Below are positions 8,694-20,380 of a stretch of 54,321 bases of DNA, piece by piece. The notes beneath the pieces are model-generated. The model ran no database searches, was not told the origin of the DNA, and saw only the letters and a list, made by a program, of their open reading frames with translations. Made by a program: the position numbers and the translations under genes. This DNA comes from Bryobacterales bacterium. Lineage in GTDB: Bacteria; Acidobacteriota; Terriglobia; Bryobacterales; Bryobacteraceae. Location: NCBI GenBank assembly GCA_025463005.1, contig JAOAPR010000182.1, positions 1 through 54,321 of the forward strand, given 5' to 3'. Position 1 is the first letter of the stretch, and every line of letters begins with the position of its first letter.

Positions 8694-8722
8694 TTGACGA
8701 CGACAGGGCACAGATGTAAACT
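8694..8722 (+). promoter_or_regulatory. Sigma-70-like promoter of the TonB receptor gene
   Basis: TTGACG (8694-8699), a 17-base spacer and TAAACT (8717-8722) form a reasonable -35/-10 pair just after the cytochrome-TPR stop codon. Transcription would start near 8729, leaving a leader of about 27 bases that carries the ribosome binding site. Confidence 0.5.
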
Positions 8723-8725
8723 GCC

Positions 8726-8749
8726 CCCCAGCCTTGTGGTCTGGGGAGG
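8726..8749 (+). promoter_or_regulatory. Hairpin overlapping a strong ribosome binding site
   Basis: CCCCAG (8726-8731) can pair with CTGGGG (8741-8746) over a 9-base loop. The 3' arm is part of the Shine-Dalgarno run GGGGAGG (8743-8749), which is 6 bases before the ATG at 8756. The stem is only 6 bp but GC-rich, so it may damp translation of the receptor. Seen in sequence; an effect on expression is inference. Confidence 0.35.
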
Positions 8750-8755
8750 TCTTAC

Positions 8756-11700
8756 ATGCGCCTGCAAAAACTTAGCTGCTATCTCTTCGTTTTGACGCTG
8801 CCGATATTCGCTCAAAGCGACCGCGGCACCATTACAGGAACCATTGCTGATCCTGCCGGCGCCGTGGTGGCGGGTGCTTCGATTCAAGTGAGGAACGTGG
8901 AGACCGGAGCCTCCTATCAGGTGGGCAGCTCGGCCACAGGCAATTATGTCGTTCCGTTACCGACCGGCACCTACGAGATGTCGGTGAACGTGCAGGGCTT
9001 CAAGAAGTATCTGCGGACGAACATCGCGGTTCCAGTGGCGCAGACTTTGCGCATCGACGTTGTGCTTGAGCTCGGTTCCAGTGCCGAGTCGGTGACTGTC
9101 ACGGATGCGGCCCCTTTACTCAAGACCGAAAGTGGCGAACTGGCCCACAATGTCTCCGCGGACACGCTGAATAACCTGCCGGTGCTGGGAATTGGCACCG
9201 CCAACGTGGGCGCGACGGGCATCCGCAGCCCGTACTCGGTCATGAATCTGATCCCCGGGGCGTCGTGGCTGGCCGACAACACCCTGCGCCTGAACGGTCA
9301 GGAAGGAAATTCGTCCGCGTTGCGCGTGGAGGGACAGGACGCGACCCCCACGGTATCGCTGGGGCAAACCTCTCAGACGCAGCCCAGCGTGGAGGCGACT
9401 CAAGAGGTCGCGATCCAGACAAGCAACTATGCGGCCGAGTTTGGACAAGCGGGCGGCGGCCTCTTTAACTTCACGATGAAGTCTGGCACCAACCAGTATC
9501 ACGGCAGCGCTTACGACTATTTCGTCAATGAAGCGCTGAACGCCGGCACTCCCTTCACGGACGACGGCAAGGGACACCTGCTACGTCCGCGCCAGCGGCG
9601 CAACGACTACGGTTTCAGCGTGGGCGGTCCAGTCGACATTCCCAAGGTATACAACGGTCACGACAAGAGTTTTTTCTACTTTAACTGGGAGCAGTTCCGC
9701 GAAAACAATATCATCAACAACTTTCCTCTCCAGGTTCCAACAGTGCAGTATCGCAATGGCGATTTCCGCCAGGCGCTCACCGGTCGCAATCTGGGGAACG
9801 ACGGGTTGGGCCGGCCGATTCTCGAAAACACAATCTACGACCCCGCCACTGAGCGACTGGTGGGCGGGATTCGGTACCGGGATCCCTTCCTGAACAACAC
9901 GATCCCCCTTACGAGCATCGATCCGGTGGCGCTGAAGGTCCAGAGTTACATTCCCCTGCCGACCAACTCTGCGTTGACGAACAACTACGTTCCGGCGTAT
10001 GCGAATTCGCGTGTCTCGTCGGTTCCCTCCATCAAGCTGGATCATTCCTTAAGTTCGCTCCTGAAACTGTCGGGCTATTGGTCACGCACGCAGACGGATT
10101 CGCCGAACAACTCGGGCCTGGACTATCCGATCGGAGTCACAGTTGGCAGTCACGTAAAGGCAGATACCTACCGCGTAAACCTCGATTACACCTTGCGGCC
10201 CACGCTGCTGCTGCACATCGGCGCAGGCTACCTCTATAGCCGCAGCGATCCGCAGGTGCCGCGTTTCGACAATAGCCAGATTGGCTTTAAGGGAACGAAT
10301 ACCGACCTCTTCCCTTATTTTTCGGTACTCAGCCAAGCCCAGGGCGGTATGACCAACTTTGGCCCGCCTTCGGACTTCCGCATCAAGAATCTGAAGCCGA
10401 CCGGGACAGTGTCGCTCACTTGGGTCCACAACAATCACACGTACAAATTCGGCGGAGAGCTGATTGTGAACGGATATCCGTCCTTTAGCGAGACCTACTC
10501 CTCCGGAAACATGCTCTACAGTTCCAACCAGAGCGGATTGCCTTCGCTCGACGGCGTGTCTCTTCCAGCCAGCGTAGGGTTCAACTACGCCAGTTTCCTC
10601 CTGGGCGCGCCCAACACGGGTTATGACAGCGTTCCGGCCGCGATGAGATCGGGGAACCACTCCCTCGCGGGATTTGTGCAGGATAGCTGGAAAGTAACTC
10701 GCAAACTGACTATCGACTACGGCCTGCGCTACGATTTTCAGACCTATCTGAAAGAGCATAACGGGTACATGTTCAACGTCTCCATGTCCACGCCAAATCC
10801 TGCTGCGGGCGGGCGCTTGGGCGCGATCATCTTTGAGGGATACGGCGGAGGCCGCTGCAACTGCGCATTCGCGAAGAATTATCCCTGGGCCTACCAGCCG
10901 CGCCTTGGCGTGGCATATCAGATCAATTCCAAGACAGTATTTCGCGCTGGGGGCGGAATCTCCTATTCGAAGACGAGCAATGACGCGTCCAAGGCCAGCA
11001 ACTTCGGCTCGACCAAGCCCTTTGCTCCACCGGAATACGGGACGCCTCCGTTCACTCTGCGCGGCGGCATGCCCTACCAGATCACTTTCCCGGACTTCAA
11101 TCCGGGGCAGCAGCCTCTGCCAGGGACGGTCGGAAATCCCACCAACATGGTGGATCCGAACGCAGGACGGCCGGCCAGGATATGGCAGTGGAGTATCGGC
11201 CTGCAACGGGAGCTTTCGAAGAACCTGGTTGTGGAGGCGTCTTACGTAGGGAATCGCGGCGTGTGGTGGGCAGCGCAGACATTGAGCCCGTGGGCCTCGA
11301 ACGCGATCCCCTTATCGACTCTGACCGCGTACGGACTCAGTCTGGATAGCGCGGCCGACCGCAATTTATTGGCGTCGCCGCTGAATTCCGCTCTGGCTGC
11401 CTCGCGCGGGTTCAACAAACCGCCCTACCCTGGCTTCCCGATGGGACTCACCGTGGCCCAATCGCTGCGCCCCGCGCCGCAGTTCACGGGCATCGTCCAA
11501 ACCTGGAATCCGTTGGGAAACACCTGGTACGATGCGCTTCAAGCGAAAGCCACCAAGCGATTCTCTCACGGCCTGGATGCGGTGGTCACCTACACCTACT
11601 CCAAGAGCTTGACCCTGGGCGCGGAAGAAAACAACAATTACGGGTCGACCACAACGCCCGTGATCAATGACGTGTTCAATCGAAGCGTGAACAAAACGTT

Positions 11701-12370
11701 GTCCGGTTTCGATCAGCCGCAGGCATTGATCGTCGCCGGTAATTACACGACACCCAAAGTGTTCGCAGGGGCGTCCGGATTCACAAGTAAGGTGATGAGC
11801 TGGGCCGCGCGGGACTGGACCGTCGGCGCCGTGATGCGCTACGCCAGTGGCTACCCGTTCAAAGTTCCGGCCGCCACCACCAACCTCAATTCGTTCATCT
11901 TCCAGGGCACGAACGTGAACCGGGTGCCGGGGGAACCCCTCTACACGGTGGATCTGAACTGCCATTGCTTCGATCCCAACACGACATTCGTGCTGAACCC
12001 CAAGGCATGGGCGAATCCGCCTTTGGGCCAGTTCGGCACGGCAAACGCTCACTACGGCGACTACCGGCAGCAGCGCCGTCCCCAGGAGAGCATGAGCCTG
12101 GCGCGCAACTTCCGGTTCACAGAGCGGGCCAATCTGCAGATTCGCGCCGAGTTTAGCAATATCTTCAATCGGACGGGGATAAACGTTCCAAGCTTTACTA
12201 ATGCCTTCGCGACGCAGACTCGGACCAATGGCCAAACCACGGGAGGATTCGGGTACATCAGCTCGGCGGCTGTGGGTGGCGCTGCCTCCAATCCCGCCGC
12301 TGCGTCCACGGCCACCTTCGCCACGCCGCAGCCTCGGCAAGGCACGCTGGTGGTGCGCCTGCAATTCTGA
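8756..12370 (+). CDS. TonB-dependent receptor with carboxypeptidase-regulatory domain
   Basis: A 1204-residue Oar-like outer-membrane receptor. A signal peptide (cleavage near PIFAQ) is followed by an Ig-like carboxypeptidase-regulatory domain (RGTITGTIADPAGAVVAGAS, residues about 22-105). Next comes a plug domain with the Acidobacteria-type stretch SNYAAEFGQAGGG, and a long beta-barrel ending in QGTLVVRLQF with the C-terminal Phe expected of outer-membrane barrels. These giant receptors are characteristic of Solibacter-like Acidobacteriota and are thought to import large or scarce nutrients with TonB-ExbBD. No TonB box is obvious and the substrate is unknown. The start ATG is fixed by GGGGAGG at the right distance. 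Confidence 0.9.
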   Translation: MRLQKLSCYLFVLTLPIFAQSDRGTITGTIADPAGAVVAGASIQVRNVETGASYQVGSSATGNYVVPLPTGTYEMSVNVQGFKKYLRTNIAVPVAQTLRIDVVLELGSSAESVTVTDAAPLLKTESGELAHNVSADTLNNLPVLGIGTANVGATGIRSPYSVMNLIPGASWLADNTLRLNGQEGNSSALRVEGQDATPTVSLGQTSQTQPSVEATQEVAIQTSNYAAEFGQAGGGLFNFTMKSGTNQYHGSAYDYFVNEALNAGTPFTDDGKGHLLRPRQRRNDYGFSVGGPVDIPKVYNGHDKSFFYFNWEQFRENNIINNFPLQVPTVQYRNGDFRQALTGRNLGNDGLGRPILENTIYDPATERLVGGIRYRDPFLNNTIPLTSIDPVALKVQSYIPLPTNSALTNNYVPAYANSRVSSVPSIKLDHSLSSLLKLSGYWSRTQTDSPNNSGLDYPIGVTVGSHVKADTYRVNLDYTLRPTLLLHIGAGYLYSRSDPQVPRFDNSQIGFKGTNTDLFPYFSVLSQAQGGMTNFGPPSDFRIKNLKPTGTVSLTWVHNNHTYKFGGELIVNGYPSFSETYSSGNMLYSSNQSGLPSLDGVSLPASVGFNYASFLLGAPNTGYDSVPAAMRSGNHSLAGFVQDSWKVTRKLTIDYGLRYDFQTYLKEHNGYMFNVSMSTPNPAAGGRLGAIIFEGYGGGRCNCAFAKNYPWAYQPRLGVAYQINSKTVFRAGGGISYSKTSNDASKASNFGSTKPFAPPEYGTPPFTLRGGMPYQITFPDFNPGQQPLPGTVGNPTNMVDPNAGRPARIWQWSIGLQRELSKNLVVEASYVGNRGVWWAAQTLSPWASNAIPLSTLTAYGLSLDSAADRNLLASPLNSALAASRGFNKPPYPGFPMGLTVAQSLRPAPQFTGIVQTWNPLGNTWYDALQAKATKRFSHGLDAVVTYTYSKSLTLGAEENNNYGSTTTPVINDVFNRSVNKTLSGFDQPQALIVAGNYTTPKVFAGASGFTSKVMSWAARDWTVGAVMRYASGYPFKVPAATTNLNSFIFQGTNVNRVPGEPLYTVDLNCHCFDPNTTFVLNPKAWANPPLGQFGTANAHYGDYRQQRRPQESMSLARNFRFTERANLQIRAEFSNIFNRTGINVPSFTNAFATQTRTNGQTTGGFGYISSAAVGGAASNPAAASTATFATPQPRQGTLVVRLQF

Positions 12371-12406
12371 GCAGATCCAGTTCTTGCCTGGATCGCCGCG
12401 GGGACC

Positions 12407-13750
12407 ATGGATACCTGGTCTTCACGGAGTGCGGCTCACAAACTCGTTGCATACTATAATTTGGCTTCTAAGAACGTCTCGAGCGGTCAAACCGCCACTC
12501 CTAATCAAACCCGTATCGAACTGTTTTTCGCCGATTTGGGCCCCGGATTGATCACGGGTTGCGCCGACGACGATCCATCCGGCATCTCGACGTATTCGAT
12601 GGCCGGGGCATCCTTCGGCTACGGCTTGCTCTGGACAGCCCTCTTCTCCTATCCGCTCATGGTGACGGTGCAGATGATGTGCGGGCGGCTGGGCATGGTC
12701 ACCGGGCGCGGGCTTGCGGGCGTGGTGCGCAGACGGTACTCAAAGTGGGTTCTGTGGGGCGCGTGTTCCTTGCTGATCGTCGCCAACGTGATTAATATTG
12801 CGGCGGATCTGGGAGGCATGGCAGATGCCACGCAGATGCTAACCGGCGTGAACTCGCTAGTATGGACACCGCTTTACACGGCCGTGATCGTCGGTTTTTT
12901 ATTTTGGTCTTCGTACCGGCAGATTGCGCGAATCTTCAAATGGATCACGCTGGTGCTGCTCGCCTACGTAATCACCGCATTCTTCGCGGGTGTAGATTGG
13001 CGCCAGGCGTTGGTGGCGACGCTGCGGCCTCAACTGGCCTGGTCGCGTGACTACGTAGCAATGATCGTGGGCATCCTGGGCACAACCATCTCGCCCTACT
13101 TGTTTTTCTGGCAGGCCTCGCAGGAGGTGGAAGAAGAACGCGCTCAGGGAAAGAATCTTGCTCAGCGTAAAGGCGCAACAGAGGAAGATCTTCGCCGGTT
13201 GCGCGTGGATGTGCTGACAGGGATGTTTGCCTCGAACTTCATCATGTATTTCATCATCCTGACGACCGCGGCGACCTTACACGCCCACGGCGTCCTGAAA
13301 ATCGAAACCGCGAAGCAGGCTGCGGAAGCCCTTCGGCCACTGGCCGGAAACCTGGCCTATCTGTTGTTCACGCTGGGATTAATCGGCACAGGCATGCTGG
13401 GAGTTCCTGTACTTGCGGGATCGTGCGCCTACGCCATCTCGGAAGCCGCGGCCTGGCGTGGTTCGCTCGCCAGGAAACCGCGCGGGGCGAGAAAATTCTA
13501 CGGAGTCCTGGCCGCCGCGATGACGATAGGCCTCGCCATCGACTATGCCGGTTTCGACGCCGTAAAAATGTTGTTCTGGTCCGCCGTCATCAATGGAGCA
13601 CTTGCGCCGCCGCTCATTCTGCTGATCGTCCTCCTCACCAACGACCGCAAAGTGATGGGTAATCGCGTCAATTCTCCTCTGGAGCGAGCGCTGGGCTGGG
13701 CGACGCTGGCGGTCATGACGGCCGCCGCTGCTGCTCTTGTAATTGCGTGA
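12407..13750 (+). CDS. Nramp-family divalent-metal-type transporter, divergent site
   Basis: A 447-residue membrane protein with about 11 helices after a 45-residue soluble N-terminus. The family is clear from LGPGLITGCADDDPSGIST in helix 1, GYGLLWTALFSYPLM in helix 2 and TTISPYLFFWQASQEVEEE in helix 6. True Nramp manganese/iron transporters have DPGN in helix 1 and a metal-binding Met in helix 6. Here these read DPSG and SPYLF, so the metal site is not canonical and the substrate may differ (for example Mg2+ or another ion). The gene ends exactly where the convergent NADAR gene ends, with no spacer. Confidence 0.85.
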   Translation: MDTWSSRSAAHKLVAYYNLASKNVSSGQTATPNQTRIELFFADLGPGLITGCADDDPSGISTYSMAGASFGYGLLWTALFSYPLMVTVQMMCGRLGMVTGRGLAGVVRRRYSKWVLWGACSLLIVANVINIAADLGGMADATQMLTGVNSLVWTPLYTAVIVGFLFWSSYRQIARIFKWITLVLLAYVITAFFAGVDWRQALVATLRPQLAWSRDYVAMIVGILGTTISPYLFFWQASQEVEEERAQGKNLAQRKGATEEDLRRLRVDVLTGMFASNFIMYFIILTTAATLHAHGVLKIETAKQAAEALRPLAGNLAYLLFTLGLIGTGMLGVPVLAGSCAYAISEAAAWRGSLARKPRGARKFYGVLAAAMTIGLAIDYAGFDAVKMLFWSAVINGALAPPLILLIVLLTNDRKVMGNRVNSPLERALGWATLAVMTAAAAALVIA

Positions 13751-15049
13751 CTACTTGCTTGTCAGGCTGGGTGAACGATCGGCGTTTTGCAGCGAGCTTC
13801 GCATGTCCATCCAGATCTTGAAGTACAGCCATTCGGCCGGCGGGTCCTCTTCCTGAAAGTGATCCGGCAGCAAGACCAAGTCTCCTGTAGAAAGCAGAAT
13901 CTCTGCGACCCTGGGATTCTGTTCTAACTTCGCACGCATTGCCTCCAGGATCAGGCTGTAATGGTCGCCCGGTTCCTTCGACCAGTACTTCATCCTCTTT
14001 CCTTCGAAGGTCACCCAGTCGATGCCCATCTTTTTCATGTTCTCTTCCGCGAAGCCGCCGGCATCCTTGGCGTCAAACGCGGTCATTTGAGCTACTTCTT
14101 CGCGGGTATGCGCCCATGTGATCCCCCGGGCTTTTGCTCGCGGATCATCAGGCCCCTCGGGATAAAGCATCATTTGCCAGAATCCCTCCACGCTGGCGTA
14201 GCGCTTCCCGTGAAGCGTAAAGGGCGTTGCAGCGAAGTTAGACAGGATTCCAAGCTCGTGCCGCTTGGACAAAATCACTTCGCCCGGCTTCGCGGCTTGA
14301 GGAAGTATTTCCGAGTCGGGCTTATTCACTTCCGAGACCGGAGTCCGCCAGTGCGCGGGATATCGCTCCGTCGGCGGAAGCGCGGCTCCGCTCCGCAGCG
14401 TCGCCCGTATTTCCATGTAGATGTCGAAATAGCGCCAGGCTGGCAGATCGCGCAGACTATCGAAATTATCGGGCTTCAGCACAAGGTCGCCGGTCGAAAG
14501 GAGGAGGTCTCTCACCTTAGGATTCTGGCGGACCTTCTCCCAGATCGCCTTGGTGATGAGCTGATAATGGTCTCCTTTCTCCGTTGACGAATACTTCATC
14601 CGCTTGCCTTCGAAGGTTACCCAGTTGATCCCCATCGCGGCCATGTTTTGTTCAGCCAGTCCTCCGGCGTCCTTGGCATCGAACATGGTCATCTGAGAAA
14701 CCTGCTCCCGCGTAAACTTCCACGTGATCCCGGGCGCCTTTGAGCGTGGATCGTCGGGACCTTCCGGGTAAGCCAGGCTGTACCAAAGGCCCTCAACCGA
14801 TGCGTACCGCTTCCCGTGAAAGTAAAAAGGCGTGGGAGCGAGGTTCGAGAACGTCCCCAGCTCGTGACGCTTCGAAAGGATCACCTCGCCGGCCCCTGCT
14901 TCTTGTGGAAGGATCTCCCACCACTGCGCCTGATCCTCTGGGATCGGAGCAAACCAATGGGCCGGGAACCCATTCGGCCGCTCCTGCTGCGCCACTATCG
15001 CTGGAACTGAAAGGCCGGCAAGCGCGAGGATGACGGAGAATCGGGACAT
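13751..15049 (-). CDS. Secreted protein with two tandem NADAR/YbiA-like domains
   Basis: The 432-residue protein has a signal peptide (cleavage near AIVAQ, residue 20) and two homologous units, residues about 56-215 and 256-418. Each contains GEVILSKRHELG, SNxAxTPF, GKRYASVEG, a middle helix with MTxFDAKDAGG, and a C-terminal QNPxVxxxLLSTGDLVL. These match the NADAR superfamily (YbiA, DUF1768), N-glycosidases that act on ADP-ribosylated guanine or riboflavin intermediates. The catalytic-region Glu of SxE is kept in both. The WGDG-like motif near the YbiA C-terminus is absent. Members are normally cytoplasmic and single-domain, so an exported double copy is odd. It lies 4 bases after DUF1501 and is probably the last gene of that operon. 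Fold call confident, activity unknown. Confidence 0.75.
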   Translation of the reverse strand: MSRFSVILALAGLSVPAIVAQQERPNGFPAHWFAPIPEDQAQWWEILPQEAGAGEVILSKRHELGTFSNLAPTPFYFHGKRYASVEGLWYSLAYPEGPDDPRSKAPGITWKFTREQVSQMTMFDAKDAGGLAEQNMAAMGINWVTFEGKRMKYSSTEKGDHYQLITKAIWEKVRQNPKVRDLLLSTGDLVLKPDNFDSLRDLPAWRYFDIYMEIRATLRSGAALPPTERYPAHWRTPVSEVNKPDSEILPQAAKPGEVILSKRHELGILSNFAATPFTLHGKRYASVEGFWQMMLYPEGPDDPRAKARGITWAHTREEVAQMTAFDAKDAGGFAEENMKKMGIDWVTFEGKRMKYWSKEPGDHYSLILEAMRAKLEQNPRVAEILLSTGDLVLLPDHFQEEDPPAEWLYFKIWMDMRSSLQNADRSPSLTSK

Positions 15050-15053
15050 TTCG

Positions 15054-16433
15054 CTAGGTCAGAATGTCTTTGATCACGTGACCGGAAACGTCAGTCAAAC
15101 GGTAGTCGCGGCCTGCATGCCGGAACGTTAGTTTGGTGTGATCAAGGCCGAGTTGATTGAGGATGGTCGCTTGCAAGTCGTGTATGTGAACCGGATTGGA
15201 TGCGATCGTGTATCCGTATTCGTCGGTGGAACCGTACACTATTCCACCTTTGACGCCGCCACCGGCCATCCACGAAGAATAGGCAGTGGACCAGTGAGTG
15301 CGACCTTCCTCATCCGGCGATGCATCTCCCGGCTTGCGGCCGAACTCAGTAGTCCATACCACCAAGGTATCCTCCAGCATTCCGCGCGACTTCAGATCCT
15401 TGAGAAGACCCGCGATCGGACGGTCCGCCTTTTTCGCGAGAGGCTCATGCATCCGGATGTTCAAATGCGCGTCCCAGTTGGTGTACTTGTCGTAGCCGCC
15501 GTCGATGACTTCCACGAATCGTACCCCGCGCTCCGCCAGACGACGAGCCATCAGGCACATCCAGCCGATGCCTTGCTTCGTTCCCCTCTGCAGTCCATAG
15601 AGCTCCAAGGTCGCATCGGATTCTTTGCTGATGTCAAAGACCTCAGGAGCCTCTTTTTGCATTCCGTAGGCGGTCTCGAAAGTTTTGATGCGGGTAGCCA
15701 GCGAGCGATCGGCATCGTGCTGTTCCAGGTGCCGTTTGTTCAGGAAATCGACCATTCCCAGATCCATCTCCTGGATATCCGCGTAGCCCTGTCGCGTCAT
15801 ATTTGGAATGGCTTCCTGGCCGGGAATAACGCGGACGCCCTGATGGAAAGCCGGCAGAAAACTCGAGTCCCATGCCGCGCTTCCGGCATAAGGGATCTCG
15901 GGAGCAAGCACCAGATAGGACGGCAGGTCCTGGCTCACGGTTCCTAAGCCGTAACTTACCCACGAGCCGATGCTAGGCCGCGGCTGCAAGGTCGAGCCGC
16001 CGTGAACCTGCAGGATGGCCTGCGGGTGATTGGGAATGTCGTTGTACATGGACCGAATCAGACAGATATCGTCCATGCATGCGCCGACGTGAGGAAAAAG
16101 CTCCGAGACCTCCGTACCGCAACTGGCATACGCCTTGGATGTCCAGGGGCTCGCGTGCAGAAAATCCTTTTTGAACCTCTTGTGATGATCCGCCGTGAGC
16201 TTCGGCTTGGGGTCAAACGTGTCGACGTGCGAGACTCCGCCGCTCATGTACAGGAAGATCACGCGCTTCGCTTTGGCTGGAAACATCGGAGCCTTGGGCG
16301 CAAGTGGATTCTGGGGATCCGCGGTGGGCTCCGCCATCATCTCGTGCAACATGCCGGGCAGCAGCATGGAAGCGCTCGCCAGTGACCGGATCATCGACCG
16401 CCGGGAAGTTTGGTTGGGGAATTTCGAGATCAT
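15054..16433 (-). CDS. DUF1501 protein, Tat-exported sulfatase-like
   Basis: A 459-residue member of DUF1501, a family with an alkaline-phosphatase/sulfatase-like fold found mainly in Planctomycetes, Verrucomicrobia and Acidobacteria. The N-terminus has a twin-arginine signal (TSRRSMIRSLASASMLLPG). Family marks seen include FLYMSGGVSHVDTFDPK, LIRSMYNDIPNHPQA and VVWTTEFGRKPG. It lies 15 bases after the DUF1549/DUF1553 gene, the classic pairing for this family, and is followed by the double-NADAR gene. It probably acts in the periplasm or at the cell surface, perhaps on sulfated or phosphorylated polymers, but no substrate is proven for the family. Confidence 0.88.
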   Translation of the reverse strand: MISKFPNQTSRRSMIRSLASASMLLPGMLHEMMAEPTADPQNPLAPKAPMFPAKAKRVIFLYMSGGVSHVDTFDPKPKLTADHHKRFKKDFLHASPWTSKAYASCGTEVSELFPHVGACMDDICLIRSMYNDIPNHPQAILQVHGGSTLQPRPSIGSWVSYGLGTVSQDLPSYLVLAPEIPYAGSAAWDSSFLPAFHQGVRVIPGQEAIPNMTRQGYADIQEMDLGMVDFLNKRHLEQHDADRSLATRIKTFETAYGMQKEAPEVFDISKESDATLELYGLQRGTKQGIGWMCLMARRLAERGVRFVEVIDGGYDKYTNWDAHLNIRMHEPLAKKADRPIAGLLKDLKSRGMLEDTLVVWTTEFGRKPGDASPDEEGRTHWSTAYSSWMAGGGVKGGIVYGSTDEYGYTIASNPVHIHDLQATILNQLGLDHTKLTFRHAGRDYRLTDVSGHVIKDILT

Positions 16434-16448
16434 TGTTCGATCCTCCGT

Positions 16449-19217
<2,769 letters not shown>

Positions 19218-19407
19218 AGCGAGGAACACCTCCCGTTGCGAGTTACAGAAGGCCGGTTGACTGAGCGGCGGCGAACCTACTAGGTTGCGACGGGGTCTAG
19301 CCCGTCAGCTTTCAATCTTGGAAAGGTAGGTTCCGGCTACAAGGCGGGAACAAACGACGTTAACGGAAGATTAACATATTCCAGCGCTTTCTTTCAAGCG
19401 AAAGTAC
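19218..19407 (-). other. Upstream region of the cytochrome/DUF1501/NADAR operon
   Basis: This gap of about 190 bases lies between the secreted protein gene (19408) and the DUF1549 gene. It contains the GGGAGG ribosome binding site at 19230-19235 and an inverted pair GTTAA/TTAAC at 19359-19363 and 19371-19375. I could not pick out a convincing -35/-10 pair, and there is no coding potential that I would trust. Confidence 0.3.
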
Positions 19408-20208
19408 CTATCTCCCGACGAGATGCGCGGCGTCTCTTTCATTTTCGCCACAGACGTCCTCATAAAGCTGCGTGTCGGGCGGCGTAAGCTCTACCGGCAT
19501 CTTGTTCGTCCAGGGCTTCATATAGGTTTTCGGATCATCGATGGTGAATTCGATCTCCATGTGCCCGAAGTCCGTGCGGCGGTAACGCTCGATCACATGA
19601 AGATCTTCCGTATGGGGATGCCCCAGGCCGTCCAGCCACGAGCGGTCGTTGAAGCCTTTGGTGTCGACGACCAGGGTGTCGCGCTCCCATCGGCCCGCCG
19701 AATAGCCGAGCCACGTTGGAGTCGGATTAGGCGAAAGAACGCGACCGTCCAAGAAGATCTGCCGGAACATGCTCTGAACCTCGTGCAGGATCACGATGGA
19801 TTCGGGTGTTTGAATGATTTGAAACGGAACGGGAACGGCCGCCATCGCGGGGACAGGCCACGGAAGACAGCGGGATGCCGGCATATCTTTCCGCATATCA
19901 GCCAGCCGCTGGTTCATCAGCGCCTCCGCCCATGGCTGCATTTTCAAATCGTCCGGATCGAGGTCTGCCGCGAGATTCAACGAGTATTTGGGTGGCGCAT
20001 CTACACCCTCGACGCTGTGGTCCGGCACCCACCAGATCCCCGACAGATCCGGTTTGCCGTCCGCAGTCCGAGGCGCCGGCGCGGAAAGATCAGGTTCACC
20101 ATGAGCTGTTCGAGGCAGCTTAGGGTTGGTGACGTTTTGCCATTGGGCAAGCGCGGGCAGGGATAGGCAGGCAAAGAACATAGCAACTGTAAAACGGGGA
20201 ATGGACAT
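19408..20208 (-). CDS. Secreted protein of unknown function, 'DGKPDLSGIW' type
   Basis: A 266-residue exported protein with a signal peptide (MSIPRFTVAMFFACLSLPA, cleavage near ALAQ). The mature start holds a repeated phrase, AHGEPDLSAPAPRTADGKPDLSGIW, characteristic of large families of secreted acidobacterial proteins. The rest has WERDTLVVDTKGFNDRSWLD and HVIERYRRTD, which recur in the same families. I do not know a function. Start: ATG 20208 follows GGAAGGAG closely and begins the signal peptide, so it is preferred to a start 27 bases upstream. The cytochrome operon lies downstream on the same strand, 190 bases away. Confidence 0.7.
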   Translation of the reverse strand: MSIPRFTVAMFFACLSLPALAQWQNVTNPKLPRTAHGEPDLSAPAPRTADGKPDLSGIWWVPDHSVEGVDAPPKYSLNLAADLDPDDLKMQPWAEALMNQRLADMRKDMPASRCLPWPVPAMAAVPVPFQIIQTPESIVILHEVQSMFRQIFLDGRVLSPNPTPTWLGYSAGRWERDTLVVDTKGFNDRSWLDGLGHPHTEDLHVIERYRRTDFGHMEIEFTIDDPKTYMKPWTNKMPVELTPPDTQLYEDVCGENERDAAHLVGR

Positions 20209-20367
20209 CTCTCCTTCCGGATCGCGGCTACCCAATCTTGACCGAGCGCAACGGATCCGTCAATAGAAGTGCCACGTTCCGGCAGGCTCGAAGTGACGGC
20301 CGTGTTAAACTGACCGTCATCCGCGGACAGCGTTCGTCCTCCCCCGCCCCTGTTGTTCACTATCTAC

Positions 20368-20375
20368 AAAAGGAG
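20368..20375 (+). promoter_or_regulatory. Ribosome binding site that fixes a TTG start
   Basis: AAAGGAGG is fully complementary to the 16S 3' end and lies 5 bases before TTG 20381 of the purine permease. This decides the unusual start codon. Confidence 0.85.
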
Positions 20376-20380
20376 GACGT

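Noticed and set aside
10082-12364. Long minus-strand frames opposite the first TonB receptor
   Set aside because: They arise from GC-rich codon usage of the receptor gene; they have no ribosome binding sites or family marks.
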